Of a DNA stretch of 64,000 nt, positions 28,647-39,698 are shown piece after piece. The stretch spans positions 868,001 to 932,000 of the forward strand of contig MU008177.1 of the NCBI GenBank assembly GCA_010909165.1, read 5' to 3'. How positions within the stretch are numbered: position 1 is the stretch's first letter; each line of letters starts with the position of its first letter. Source of the DNA: Anthoceros angustus. Lineage: Eukaryota > Streptophyta > Anthocerotopsida > Anthocerotales > Anthocerotaceae. Below the pieces are notes generated by a model. The model saw only the letters and a program-made list of their open reading frames with translations, made no database searches and was not told where the DNA came from. Both the position numbers and the translations under genes were made by a program.

Positions 28647-30963
28647 GTGCACGGCCTGTCCGCCCCGACTTGGCTGCAACGACGATCCTCCGTCCTTCTC
28701 TTCGCAGCGCTGAACGATTCTAAGCGCACAAATTTGGATCTGGGTCCAGAGATACTCCTTGCCTAGAGGACAGGGCGAAGCCTGCGTATCAGGCTTGCTC
28801 GCCGCTGCGCGAAGCAAGGAAGGCGACAAGACGCAGATGCCTCGCGCACAGCCGCCTCGCATTCGTCGCTCCGCTTAGGATTTAGGTTAGGCGCGCCCGA
28901 GCCTGGAGGCCCCACCTAGGCTGACGACTAACGACCAACTGATGGTCCTGACCGCCGTCTTTTGCTGCCATCACAATTTCCAGCAAATCACACAACATCA
29001 CCACATATCTGGACAAATACAGGTGGCAGGCTCGCTGATGCCCACGAGGCCAGAGACGACTACGTCTCATAAAAACTCTCAAATACTTCACTTTAAATTC
29101 ATATGTGCTTATAGATTTGGTGCATGTAGCGCGGACTTGATTTATTTACTTTGCATTCCTTCACATTCTTCATAGCAAACAGCCCGCGCTATTTCTGCTT
29201 GAAAAGTTCCTGCTCTCGGCAAACAAACTTGTCAGCAACACGCGTAAGGGGGGTATTTTCGAAGTTACATAGTGTTTATTGAACAATACTGGTAAATGAA
29301 TATGTGAAAGAGGGAGATCAGGGGTTTACACATCCAACCTGTTAGCCTTTTCTCATATGGGAAGATAAACAAAAAATCAGACCTCACGCAGGTCTCTCGA
29401 TTTTTCTACCCACATACAAGAAGGTGTCTGCAAGTACAACTTTGGCCAGCTACAGTGTTACAACAACAGGAATCACGGTCACTAGCAACGGTTCCTGGAG
29501 GACAATCAAATCAACGGCAACGTGTCGACATGGACAGGCATCAGCTTCATGTGTATCAGCCTAGCGGACAACACAGTTCACAAGGCGGATTCATTAGTCA
29601 TCAGCATTTCATTAGGACAATGCAACATAGGCAATGCAATATCCATTCATCAGGGTGGAGCATGCTCAACAAGCATTTCGAAACAAAAGACGGTAGCTTT
29701 GCAAGGTACACGGTAGCCAGCAACTAACTCCAGGAGCAAAGCTACAAACAACCTTATTTTATTCCTCAAGTCCTTCCTTTCTTATGGCATAGGAATGCAC
29801 TCTCCTCGAGACACCTTTCTTAGCTTCAACCTATGCAACGCCTTCTAGTCTATTTTCCTAATAATACCTACTGAACTATTGTGGCGCGACTTTCGCTGAC
29901 GGCCAGCCGGGCGCGCACAATCCCGTGTCATTGTAGTAAGGGGTTCGTTCCACAGGGAATGGACTCGTGCTTATTCTGCCTGAGCTCTACAACCTACCGC
30001 CTGAACGGACTTCATCATGTTGGGTCCGGCGGCTCCACAACCTTAAGTGTGTGCCCCTTCACAACTCGTCGGACCAGACGCGCAGCCACCGGACCTTCCC
30101 ACAAACTCCGCCCAGGTTTCTCCAGTACCACCGGAACCGGTTTAGCGACGCGTTCCTCCGTCAGTCTACGTACTCTAGCGCCCCAGCGCTCCTCAACTCT
30201 GTCCGGCCACAACTCCACCTCAACACACACGCCGCAACGCGACCCTCCTCCCTTATCCATCCCCAGCTAGTAGTCACAACACCAACACGCCGATGTATTC
30301 ACACCAGGCCGCCTTTGCCCCTTCCTACCGCTTCACGCTCATGGAGAAGTAGCTTTGACTGCAACCCCACCGTTCGTGACCTCTAAGGATGGCTTCCGGC
30401 CAGCAGGGTCACCCCAAGCCCCTAATCCCTTCCGGGCTTCACGTTACCGGATAAGTAGCCGCGACTGCAACCCCACCTCCGTTCCGGCCTCCAGGGTTAG
30501 TCTCGCACCCGGGAAATCACCCTCGAGTACCTCCTCAGCTCAGGTCCGACCCCGGTCCGCACCCATCAAGCGTGTTGGCGGAGCTCGTCACTAGAGCTCT
30601 CAACACATCCCTCTACCACCAATTAATCCTGCACGGTGACGCAGAAACACACTCCGCTCTTCGAACACGAGAGGCAAGAGCACACGGAGTGCGAAGATGG
30701 TACCCGGGATAGTCTCCCCGGTCTAGGGCGCCTAGGCCTCCTTATACTTCCCACACCCTAATCTAACCCGCCTATGTATGTACCCTAACCCTGGGTCGTG
30801 GTAACCGCCAAGACGTAGCTCATCATTCCACCGGACTTCGTCCACCAACTGCTTCCCCGCCAAGCAGCAGACCCGTTCCAGACTATGCCATTCGGACTAA
30901 CCCACCGCCGGACCACATCCGAACTAAGCCGCCTAACCGGACTCCATCCAGACTAGGCCGCCC
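28647..30963. other. Intergenic/repeat-derived DNA, no supported gene
   Basis: 28,647-28,900 is the 5' side of the coiled-coil gene. 29,880-30,960 is C-rich, and CGACTGCAACCCCACC-like segments recur near 30,355 and 30,460, suggesting old mobile-element sequence. No gag, pol or transposase motif could be read. Confidence 0.4.
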
Positions 30964-31310
30964 CGGCCGGACTTACTCCGTCGAACGCCGCTCGGCCAGA
31001 CTTGCTCCGTCGAATACCGCTCGGCCGGACTTACTCTGTCGAACGCCGCTCGGCCGGACTTACTCCATCGAACGCCGCTCGGCCGGACTTACTCCGTCGA
31101 GCAACGATCGGTTGGACTTACTCCGTCGAACGCCGCTCGTCCGAACTTACTCTATCGAACGCAGCCGGACTTCCTCCGTCGAACGCCGCTCGGCCGGACT
31201 TACTCCGTCGAACGCCGTCCGACCGGACTTACTCCGTCGAACGCCGTTCGACCGGACTTACTCCGTCGGACGCCACTCGGCCGGACCACTCCGTCGGACC
31301 CCGCCCAAAC
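30964..31310. repeat. 29-bp GC-rich minisatellite
   Basis: About twelve imperfect units of the pattern CGGCCGGACTTACTCCGTCG plus AACGCCGCT. Typical copies start at 30964 and 30993; a few are shortened. Because 29 is not a multiple of three, the open frames across it are compositional. Confidence 0.93.
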
Positions 31311-31492
31311 GGACCTAGGATCTAGGGATTGCACACTAAGTGCAATTTGGCCAAAAATGACCTTATTGGCTAACTCCTCCCTATCCCAACTATTATTAAT
31401 AGGTTCATATTATATATATTTTTAGTGATTTCTAAGACTTCGTAGATATTTCAAAGTATACATCGAAGTCCCGCACTACGATTTTGATCCGG

Positions 31493-32110
31493 AGTAACCC
31501 CGTAGGCCACTAACAACTGACGGGCCTGTACATTGCAAAGACAAGGGCATGATGTTTATAAAAGGAGGCCCTTTGGACCGATTAGTGTTCGGATGGGGTG
31601 GTCCCATCCCTCAGCTTCGGACCGATTAGGAGGCTTTGATTAGGAGGCCCCAAAGGGCCATGAAGCTAAGATGGGTAGCGCCCCATCCAAGTACTGATTG
31701 GGTAGCACCCCATCCAGGTACTAATCGATCCGAAGCCTACAGGGCCATGAAGCTGGGGGATGGGTGGAGTAACCCCGTTTGCCAATAATAATTGCGGCCC
31801 TGCACAATGTACAGAGGAGCGCATGATCTTTATAACATGTGGATCCACATGATCTTTATAACATGTGGCCCTATGTGGCCATTAAGCTAGGGGATGGGTG
31901 GCACCACATCCAAGCACTGATCGGTCCGAAGGATGCATAATTAAGGAGTAACCCCATGGGCCGCTAACAACTGGTCGCCCCGCACTTCACAGAGATGAAG
32001 GTATGATGTTTTTAACCAATGACCCCCTACAGGACCATGAAACTCGGGGATGGGTAGAGTAACCCCATACGCCACTTACAATTGGCCGCCCCACACATTG
32101 CATATGGGGC
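31493..32110. repeat. Diverged tandem repeat family with GAGTAACCCC anchors
   Basis: Anchors GAGTAACCCC(G/A) followed by GCCACTAACAACTG-like sequence occur at 31493, 31768, 31946 and 32057. They share downstream blocks (GCATGATGTTTATAA-like; GGGGATGGGT; CCATCCAAGTACTGAT-like). Spacings of 275, 178 and 111 bases show internal gain or loss. Confidence 0.8.
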
Positions 32111-32696
32111 CATGAAGCATAAGTGAGAGACCTAGCTATGGCTTTAAAGTGAACACATCGGGTGTTGGGCAATCCTCCATCTCAATGGATCTAATGTTAA
32201 TATAGCAAGTTGGATCATCGTGTCAATTCCTAGTAAATTGCAAAAGGAACCCACCGCAAGACCTCTTTCCAAGGTCTGCTTTATGTCCATTTACCTAGAG
32301 TTATGAACTATATCTTTCTTCTCCAAATGGGGATGAGATATTTGCATGTAACATAAAAGAGCCTTAGTTTAAGGTTGGAAGGATATATAATGGACGTTGG
32401 AAAAGGGCAGAGCATGCAATGGTGGGGTGGCTGGCCGGGGTCGCAGATGGTGGCTTTGGATTACCTCACTCAGGTGTTGTCTTTATTTGATCTTACCATG
32501 TTCCGCTGACAAACCCTGAACGCGAGTCCTCAAATGAGTAGGCCAGGCTATTGAGTAACTGAACTAGAGAGGCGCTTATAGGTTGGCTTAGGAGGAGCTC
32601 ATTAAAAATAACAAATATGTGCTCCTGTCCTTGTACTGTCTTGCATACAAATATGATCCTGCAACATATTTCCATGTCCAACATTGTAAAGAGAGA

Positions 32697-33031
32697 GCAT
32701 CTAACTTTTAGTCCAATCAATCATTGTCCTGCCACTTGCATGTATATTTGTGGTGAAGAGGAACTTAGAGAGAAACTACTTTCTAGATTACTTCACGGAG
32801 AATTCTTAACCCCAAAATGCTCAACCACCTCGAATTGAGACATTGAGGTATGTGTTTGTGTGTCACTTATGGGGCATCTAATTTTTAGTCCTGTCAATCA
32901 TTGTCCTGCCACTTGCATGTATATATTGTGGTCAAGAGGAACTTAGAGAGAAGCTACCTCTTCGATCACTTCATGGTGAATTCTTAACCCCAGAATGCTC
33001 GACCACGTCCTTGAATTAAGACTTTGAAGTA
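32697..33031. repeat. Direct duplication, 177-bp offset
   Basis: GCATCTAA(C/T)TTTTAGTCC starts both copies (32697 and 32874). Each continues through CATTGTCCTGCCACTTGCAT, GAGGAACTTAGAGAGAA and GAATTCTTAACCCCA. Copies are roughly 85-90% identical by eye. Confidence 0.88.
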
Positions 33032-34066
33032 CGTTTTCGAGCTCCCACAAAAACTTGTGACCTACATAAATAAAAAATGCAAGCTTCTTCCGCTTCTTGT
33101 TCTGCACCTATTGACCTATAAAGCAAAAACAACGGACCAACATAGCATCAAGAATGTCGATCTGAACGTCCATGCATCAAGAGTCAATTTCAAGGACTTG
33201 ATCACTAGAACCGTTTCCTCGAACGCAGAGGGAGAACGACATGCACTTCCCTCCTCTCTCTATGGTATATATCTGCTGGGGTGGAGCGGGTAGGCAAATT
33301 GATGGGTACCGAGTATGTAGACATCGAGCAGATTTTGGAGAATACTTAGTTCTAGGCAGGGGATTGTGTAGTGATAGGCATTGACTACTAGACAATTTTC
33401 TACAAAACTTTGCCGCAACCGTCCCAATTTCGTGTGGGAATTGCCGATCAGAATCTTGAACTCGATCGTAATTAGATTGTTTGCGATGATTTTCGGAGAG
33501 GATGCTCCCCTCAATTTGCTAACCAAAATGCCATGTTGATGCCACACACCTATTCAAAATTTGCTTCTACACAAACCACAATCTACATAGAATGGTGGTT
33601 CCCGTTATGAGATGACTTTCTGGTTGCATGAATCGAATGCAAGCAAAGCACACACCATTGGAAAGCGCGTGAGTGCATGAGGCCTACTTGATTTTTCCAT
33701 ATTCATTGAACACGAGATGTGAACAGGAAAAATGAAAGAGTTACGATAGTGAATTATTAAAAAAATAGGTCTGGAGAGCCCGGTGATTCAAGGGCTAAAA
33801 TAACTAATGCAAAAAGTATCGAAGGCCTTTGCTACTTTTCTTGATACAGCACAAAACATCAACAGGAGAAAATCTACAACATGAGAATAACTTTAGGCTT
33901 TCAAAGTATGTTATTTTCAACACTATTTTTTCTTGTAAAAACCCTTGGTTGAACTCTCGCCGTCACGGAGCATGTCAAGTTTTCTTGTTTTGGAGCTGTC
34001 AAGGCATGTAAATAATTAGGATGTATTTATGAAATGAAACTAAAGAGAAAGATATTATATGTACCT

Positions 34067-35075
34067 TCACTTAAAGATTGGGGGTAAATTTTTAAGATTT
34101 TTTGGCTTATGGGTAAGATCTTGTAAGGTGATTGATGTCATTTCATAAATACATTTTAAGCTTATCGTTTTTCTCATGGGGTTGATTGTTTTTTTGTACA
34201 CCTTTCCACAAAACCTGTTTACTATGGATTTTTGTAAATCAATTTTGAATTCTCGTGCGAGGAGTATCATTATTTCGAAAATGATTGTCAAACCGTTGCA
34301 AATAATCTCCTTATCCCTATGTACCCATAACTGGTATATTGTTGCAACTTCACTTTTCTTCTCCAACATATCGTATAGGTATGATAAAGCTGTAGTCTAT
34401 ACAAGAAAAAAATTTGATGGTATAATTTTGTATATTAATAATCAATTAATAACCAATTAAAATTGTTGATACATAGAGCAATAGAAATTGAAGAAACTTA
34501 CCAATGTGTCCACAAGTTTGTTGCACTTTCGTATCTTTATTTCCCACTTCGTTTCCATGTCTCTCATGTTTGTTACATGAGGAAGCATGCACAATTCGCA
34601 ATGGCACATAGCTTTTTTAATCTTAGGAATCAATTTTCGAAACCTTTGAGGACGACTGTAAGTGCAATGAGAGCGTTGTTTGCAGAATTTACCCTCCCGC
34701 ATATTGAGCCCACATGCATACTCCACACATACTATATTAATTAAAACATAAATAAACTCATCCTCCAAGTCTTCACTTCCAATTCCGTGGAATTTGTTTG
34801 GTTTCCCTTGACCACCATTATTTGATGTACGAATAAGTTTCAATAATTTACGTACTTGCTCAGCCTATGTACAAGTTTGACGAACAAAAATATATAAGAA
34901 CAAGTAATTCATTCATCATAACCCACTTCATTTGTTAACTTGCTAAACGGGTATGATGACTCACCAAATTCAATATGGCTTGTTTTTGTCCAAATTGTAC
35001 ATTTTCGTCACTCTCAACTTGTTGAAGGATCAAGTTTTGCAACATATTGATCAATTCTCCGAGGGTTGGAGCCAT
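34067..35075 (-). CDS. Unrecognised spliced gene in an AT-rich repeat island
   Basis: ATG at 35075 opens MAPTLGELINMLQNLIL. The frame runs to a donor gtgagtca, then resumes at AEQVRKLLKLIRTSNNGGQG and NKFHGIGSEDLEDEFIYVL. It continues through a cysteine-containing part (HCELCMLPHVTNMRD) to the donor gtaagttt near 34503. A last exon begins after tgtatag (TTALSYLYDMLEKKSEVATI) and ends in NLPPIFK with the stop at 34067. This gives about 250 residues, basic and AT-rich in codons. Canonical splice sites and a consistent frame argue for a real or recently real gene. I recognise no family, and a transposon-carried gene is possible. Confidence 0.4.
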
Positions 35076-35237
35076 AGTATAAACTAGTTTGTTTCGTACG
35101 AGATACTTGACTCTAGGCAGATTTATTATTGATTTGCTCAGTGATGCGAAATCGAGTCCTAAATAATTTCTCCTACAAGGCCCACAAAGATAGGAACCTC
35201 TGAGAGAGATAGGTGAGACTTATTACTATACACGTAT

Positions 35238-35500
35238 TAGGTTGGTCACTATGTCTTTTGTACTAGAGTTTGTCTCTCTTATATAGAGATCAACATTGTA
35301 TGTATTAGCAATTACTATATATAAGAACTTACAACCAGGAAGCAAGTTAGGTTAGTAACTATGTCTTTTATATTAGACCTTGTCTCATATATACAAAGAT
35401 TAGCAATTGCTTTATTTAGGGATTTGAGGTAACACAAATCACGGACTTTTTCTCAAATGATAACAGAAAGTTAGGTTGGTTCTATGTTTTTTACAGTAGG
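35238..35500. repeat. Three diverged direct repeats
   Basis: Units starting TTAGGTTGGTCACTATG, TTAGGTTAGTAACTATG and TTAGGTTGGTTCTATG stand near 35238, 35348 and 35471, with TATATA(G/C)A(G/A)AT-like downstream parts in the first two. Confidence 0.65.
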
Positions 35501-36110
35501 GGGACTAGGTTACATGACTAAGATGTCGTCTTTGTGGGTTGAATTAAAATTTGTTTTTCTCCTTTTAACACAAGAAGACCCAGGTCATGAAATGTAACAA
35601 GTTGAACCAAGGTTAAAAAGATGGAGAATAAGAGACAAGGATAAATCGTATTTGTGGCTCTCATTGTGTCGTAATTTTCTTCTTCTTGTTCAAGATTCTT
35701 ACGACATCTCTTTTTGTGACAGACAAGTCCATAGAACATGCCAGATGATTGTAGATTGGCATAACCTTGTCTCCACATGGACTAGGTACTTGTTTTAGCT
35801 GCCAAATGAAATTTGCCATTGGGTGTAGAACCCAAGTTTGAGCCGGCCTTCTATTAAAAAAAATAAAATTATATACTCGACAGAACATAAACAAAACATC
35901 CCCTAGGCGAATTGTTGGTAGAATGTCACCAGCCATGTCTTCGGTAGAATGTCACCAGCCATGTCTTCTTCATGTCTTCGTCTTTTCATCATGAATAAAT
36001 GCGTCTCCGGTCCTTAGCCAAAGACTCCTAGTTAAAACCCTTTTTATATAGGGCATATAAGGCTTGGCAGAAGAATATGCCTAGGATGGCTGGATTCAAG
36101 CCAAACCCTA
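35501..36110. other. AT-rich gap with two short unsupported minus frames
   Basis: Minus frames 35518-35778 (86 residues, one hydrophobic helix) and 35661-35936 (91 residues) have ATG starts but no recognisable family and no clear linkage. A 26-bp direct repeat (GGTAGAATGTCACCAGCCAT plus GTCTTC) occurs at 35917 and 35943. Confidence 0.3.
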
Positions 36111-36111
36111 G

Positions 36112-36174
36112 ACCTAATGACCTAATGACCTAATGGCCTAATGCCCTAATGCCCTAATGCCCTAATGCCCTAAT
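36112..36174. repeat. 8-bp tandem repeat upstream of the PPR gene
   Basis: About eight units of CTAATG(A/C)C. The array ends about 85 bases before the PPR start codon. Its CCCTAA content resembles degenerate telomeric repeats. Confidence 0.9.
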
Positions 36175-36258
36175 TCGGGACGGGGGAACGGGTCCCGGAA
36201 TTGCAGACTACCAGCGGATGCAAAGGTCGGATTGGGGAGTGAGCTGCCATTGGATGGC

Positions 36259-38166
36259 ATGTTGCAGCGCCTCCTGCAGCGGTGTGGGGCGAGGACAAGT
36301 CGGGGCTTGAGCGCGCTCTCCGACGCGAGGGCAGCCGAGTGGCCTGCCAGTTGGGAGGACTGGAATCGGCTGTGCGATGGTGGACGCGTTGTGGAGGCGT
36401 TCCGGGCGCTGGAGGGCTTGGCTCGGCGAGGAAGCTCCGTGTCGGAGAACCACTTGCACCGCCTGCTGCAGGCATGCATGGCAAGCAGGGACCTGGCCAC
36501 CGGGAGGGAGGTTCACCGCCTGATTGTGCGGTGCGGGTTCGAGGCGCAATGCTTCCTGGGGAACCAGCTCATCCAGATGTACGCGTCTCACAACAGGTTG
36601 GCGGAGGCGAGTGGGGTGTTCAGCAGGCTGCCGGCCCCGAACCAGCATGTATGGTGTTCCATCATCCGGGCACATGCTGAGTCAGGGCAGCCTGAGCAGG
36701 CCATCAGGATGTACGAGAGGTTTAGGGCTTCGGGAGGGAGGGTGAACGAGTGGATCCTTGTGGCTGTCCTGAAGGCGTGTGCAGGGGCGCGCGATGTGAG
36801 GAAGGGGAGGTGGGTTCATGAGCACGCGGTGGCCGTGGGGTGTGTGGGGAGTCCGTTTGTGGGCAGTAGCCTCATCGACATGTATGCCAGGTGCGGGAGC
36901 TTGGAGGATGCGCAGGGTGTGTTTGAGGGGCTGTGTTCCGGGTCCAGCAGCGTGGTGCTGTGGACTGCGATGCTGGGAGGGTACGTTCGGCTGGGGTGTG
37001 GCCGGGAGGCTCTCGAGTTGTATGAGAAGATGGTGGGGAGGGGCATGGCGCGGGACCGTATTGTGATGGTGTGTTTGCTGAAGGCTTGTGGGGTTGCAGG
37101 AGCTGTGGAGCGAGGGGCGAGCTTGCACCAGGAGATCGTGGACATGGGGCTTGAGAGGAGTTCTCTGGTTGGGAATGCCCTTATCTACATGTATGCCAGC
37201 CTTGGGTTGCTGGACACTGCCCGGAGAGTGTTCAGCAAGGTGTTGAGAAGGAATTCGTTCACGTGGACGGCGTTGATGAATGGGTATGGGCAGTATGGAG
37301 ACCTGGCCGGGGCTGTACAGTGCTTCGAGCAGATGGGGAGGCACAGGGTGAAGCCGGATGCAACAACTTTCGCTTGTCTGCTTGCTGCATGCAGTCGAGC
37401 CGGTGCTGTGGATGACGGGGAGAAGTACTTCAAGATGATGGAAGCTGCAGAGTATGCGGTGGTACCTGCTGTGGAGCACTTGAACTGCATGTCCGATCTG
37501 TATGCCCAGGCAGGACGTCTAGATGATGCTGAGAAGTTGCTGCTGAAGGCTGGACCGCCGGAAGCTAACACCGTGGGCTGGAGGAGTCTGCTGTATGCTT
37601 GCTTCAGTCACAAGAATGTGGAGCTGGCAAGGAGATGCTTCGATCGTGTTTGTCATCCGGATCCTACCGACCCTGCACCATATGTCATCATGGCAAGTAC
37701 GTACGCCGATGCGGAGAGTTGGGCGGACGTGGACCACATCAAGCAGCTGCAGAAAGGCGCCGGTGCTGTAAGAAAACGTTCGAAGGCTGTGATCGAGGTC
37801 GCAAAGAAGGTGCATGAGTTCTCAGGGGACGACGACAACTGCTCTCCCATGGTTCATGCCAAGCTGCAGTCACTGAACGCACAGGCCCAGGAGAGGGTGG
37901 AAGAGGGATGTCTGTCGCAGTCACCTCTCGCATGGAAGCCACTGCAGGACGATGAGACGGAAGATGTGCTGTGTGGACACGCAGAGAAGCTGGCAATAGC
38001 CTTCGGGCTCCTCCACACCCTCGTGGGAGCACCTCTGCATGTCGTGAAGAATCTCCGTATGTGCAAGGACTGTCACAGGTTCTGTAGCATCATTTCCAGG
38101 ATGGAAAAGCGCAGGATCACAGTAAGGGATGACCATCGAGTGCATGTCTTCAGCCACGGGACATGA
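36259..38166 (+). CDS. PLS-class pentatricopeptide repeat protein with an incomplete DYW domain
   Basis: Intronless frame of 635 residues from the first ATG (36259); a run of open codons extends back to about 36166 without another ATG. PPR repeats are recognisable throughout, for example LGNQLIQMYASHNRLAEA, SSLIDMYARCGSLEDA and NALIYMYASLGLLDTA. E/E+ motifs follow (APYVIMASTYADAESWADV). The DYW deaminase part keeps the HxE signature HAEKLAIAFG and CKDCH. The protein stops at VRDDHRVHVFSHG plus one residue, just before the expected CxC and DYW terminus. Such proteins specify C-to-U editing of organelle RNAs. The first catalytic zinc set is intact and the C-terminal set is missing. No continuation is seen in other frames downstream. 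Organelle targeting is inferred from the family. Confidence 0.9.
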   Translation: MLQRLLQRCGARTSRGLSALSDARAAEWPASWEDWNRLCDGGRVVEAFRALEGLARRGSSVSENHLHRLLQACMASRDLATGREVHRLIVRCGFEAQCFLGNQLIQMYASHNRLAEASGVFSRLPAPNQHVWCSIIRAHAESGQPEQAIRMYERFRASGGRVNEWILVAVLKACAGARDVRKGRWVHEHAVAVGCVGSPFVGSSLIDMYARCGSLEDAQGVFEGLCSGSSSVVLWTAMLGGYVRLGCGREALELYEKMVGRGMARDRIVMVCLLKACGVAGAVERGASLHQEIVDMGLERSSLVGNALIYMYASLGLLDTARRVFSKVLRRNSFTWTALMNGYGQYGDLAGAVQCFEQMGRHRVKPDATTFACLLAACSRAGAVDDGEKYFKMMEAAEYAVVPAVEHLNCMSDLYAQAGRLDDAEKLLLKAGPPEANTVGWRSLLYACFSHKNVELARRCFDRVCHPDPTDPAPYVIMASTYADAESWADVDHIKQLQKGAGAVRKRSKAVIEVAKKVHEFSGDDDNCSPMVHAKLQSLNAQAQERVEEGCLSQSPLAWKPLQDDETEDVLCGHAEKLAIAFGLLHTLVGAPLHVVKNLRMCKDCHRFCSIISRMEKRRITVRDDHRVHVFSHGT

Positions 38167-39698
38167 ACATGTGCTGTCAGTATCCTCCTGACGGACTCCA
38201 GGTATACACCTCCCACCCTGTCTCTCCACCAAACCAAAGAACTCCATCGGGTTGCCATCCGGGTACCCGCCATCCTGACTCTCTCTTCTGTCATGCAGGC
38301 AGGCATCCCAGCTCCTCCCCACCCTGCTCCCGCTCTCTCCCTCACAGACTTGAAAGGTCCACATCTCCACCCATACCCGTAACCTCTCTTGTCCTGGCCA
38401 GCCCCTCCACACACAAGCAGAGACAAAGGCACAACACACACAAGATCCACACACACACTCAAGCAGCACATGACAACCAGTTGGCCACGCCCCCCTTGTG
38501 CGCAGGTGGTAGGCCTGGCCAGGGCATCTGCCAGCTTCCCTGGCCTATGGGTGTGTGGAAGTGTGGCCGTTGTGACAGCATGGCAACAAGCGCTGGCTGC
38601 AGAGTGTACGTGGTGCATTCCACACCCCATCATCACAACGCCATATCTCCTGCCCTCACCACGGTGCGTTTTCCCCTCCCAGTCCCCTGCCCACACCAAT
38701 CTGCCATCTCTCTTTTGTACGAAACTGAACCCACAAACGGACGCAGCCACGAGCTTCACCATGCCACGGTCCTGCCCCTGTACTTCCCCCTCCCTCACCC
38801 GGATCACTCATCATTCCCACCGATCCCCCTCCAGGTACACCAGCAACCCGTCTCCCTCTTACAGGATACTGGCAGATTCTCCGTTCTCCAGAGACGCGTT
38901 CCGTGACGCCACCATACAATTGCAAAGCCGCAAGAGATGCTTCCGTTTCCTTGCTGACAGCAGCCGGGCCCCCGCAACGTGCCCGGAAATGAAAAGGCCG
39001 GCCCGCTACATCATCTGGTACTATTCCCGTCCTTCCATTACACAATCCTCCTCCATGTCCGGCAACTCCGGATTCCGGCGATCTCTACATCAAACCATGA
39101 AACCCCAGAAACCCCAGCCGGGCAGCCCTTAATTCAAACGGGAGCCCTAAACGTCCTCCCGCTCGGCCCTCCCGGGCCCACCACGGGGGCATATTTTGGG
39201 CGCACTGAGCACATGCGACGACCGCCGGGCAGTCGTGCAGCCCGGTCGGCGTCCGTCGCGTCCCGACGCCCTCCGGTCCCGGGGTCAAGCCCGAGTCTCC
39301 AGAAAGATTGAGGGCTGGTAATTCCGTTGCCCCACCGGGCCGGTTACCTAATCCCGGTTTATGGACCCGGCCGGATGAGCGACGTGGGCGGGCGGATTCG
39401 GAATCGGATAGGCCGATCGGCCGGGGACGGCGTTCAATGCCGTGGGCCCGATCTCGCTTCCGGCCTTCCTCGTCCCGGGCGCGGGGCATGGCTGCCGGTG
39501 CCTTGGGCCGGCCTCCAGAGCCACATTGACGAGCGCGCGGGACTGGAGCATGGAAGCAGGCTGCTGCGACCGACCTCGATCCGACCCGACCCGACCCGAC
39601 CCGACCCGCATTGCGAATTCGGGGCGGATTCCGAAGCTTCAGGGCGGCGGGGTGGGGAGGGCAATGTAGAGGGGCCGCGGGCGGTGCGGAGCTGGGGA
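38167..39698. other. C-rich intergenic between PPR and SPRY genes
   Basis: Long overlapping open frames exist on both strands between 38,160 and 39,130, but they arise from C/CA-rich, stop-poor composition and show no domain. 39,150-39,698 is very GC-rich and probably the promoter and leader of the SPRY gene. A (CCCGA)n run stands at 39581-39608. Confidence 0.45.
39581..39608. repeat. CCCGA pentanucleotide repeat
   Basis: Five to six consecutive CCGAC/CCCGA units about 90 bases before the SPRY start codon, likely in the 5' leader or core promoter. Confidence 0.93.

Noticed and set aside
31002-31325. 107-codon frame across the 29-bp minisatellite
   Set aside because: The repeat shifts frame each unit; the open frame reflects GC composition only.
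38163-39132. Long overlapping open frames on both strands after the PPR gene
   Set aside because: They arise from C-rich, stop-poor sequence. Amino-acid composition is skewed to Pro/His/Ser with no domain.
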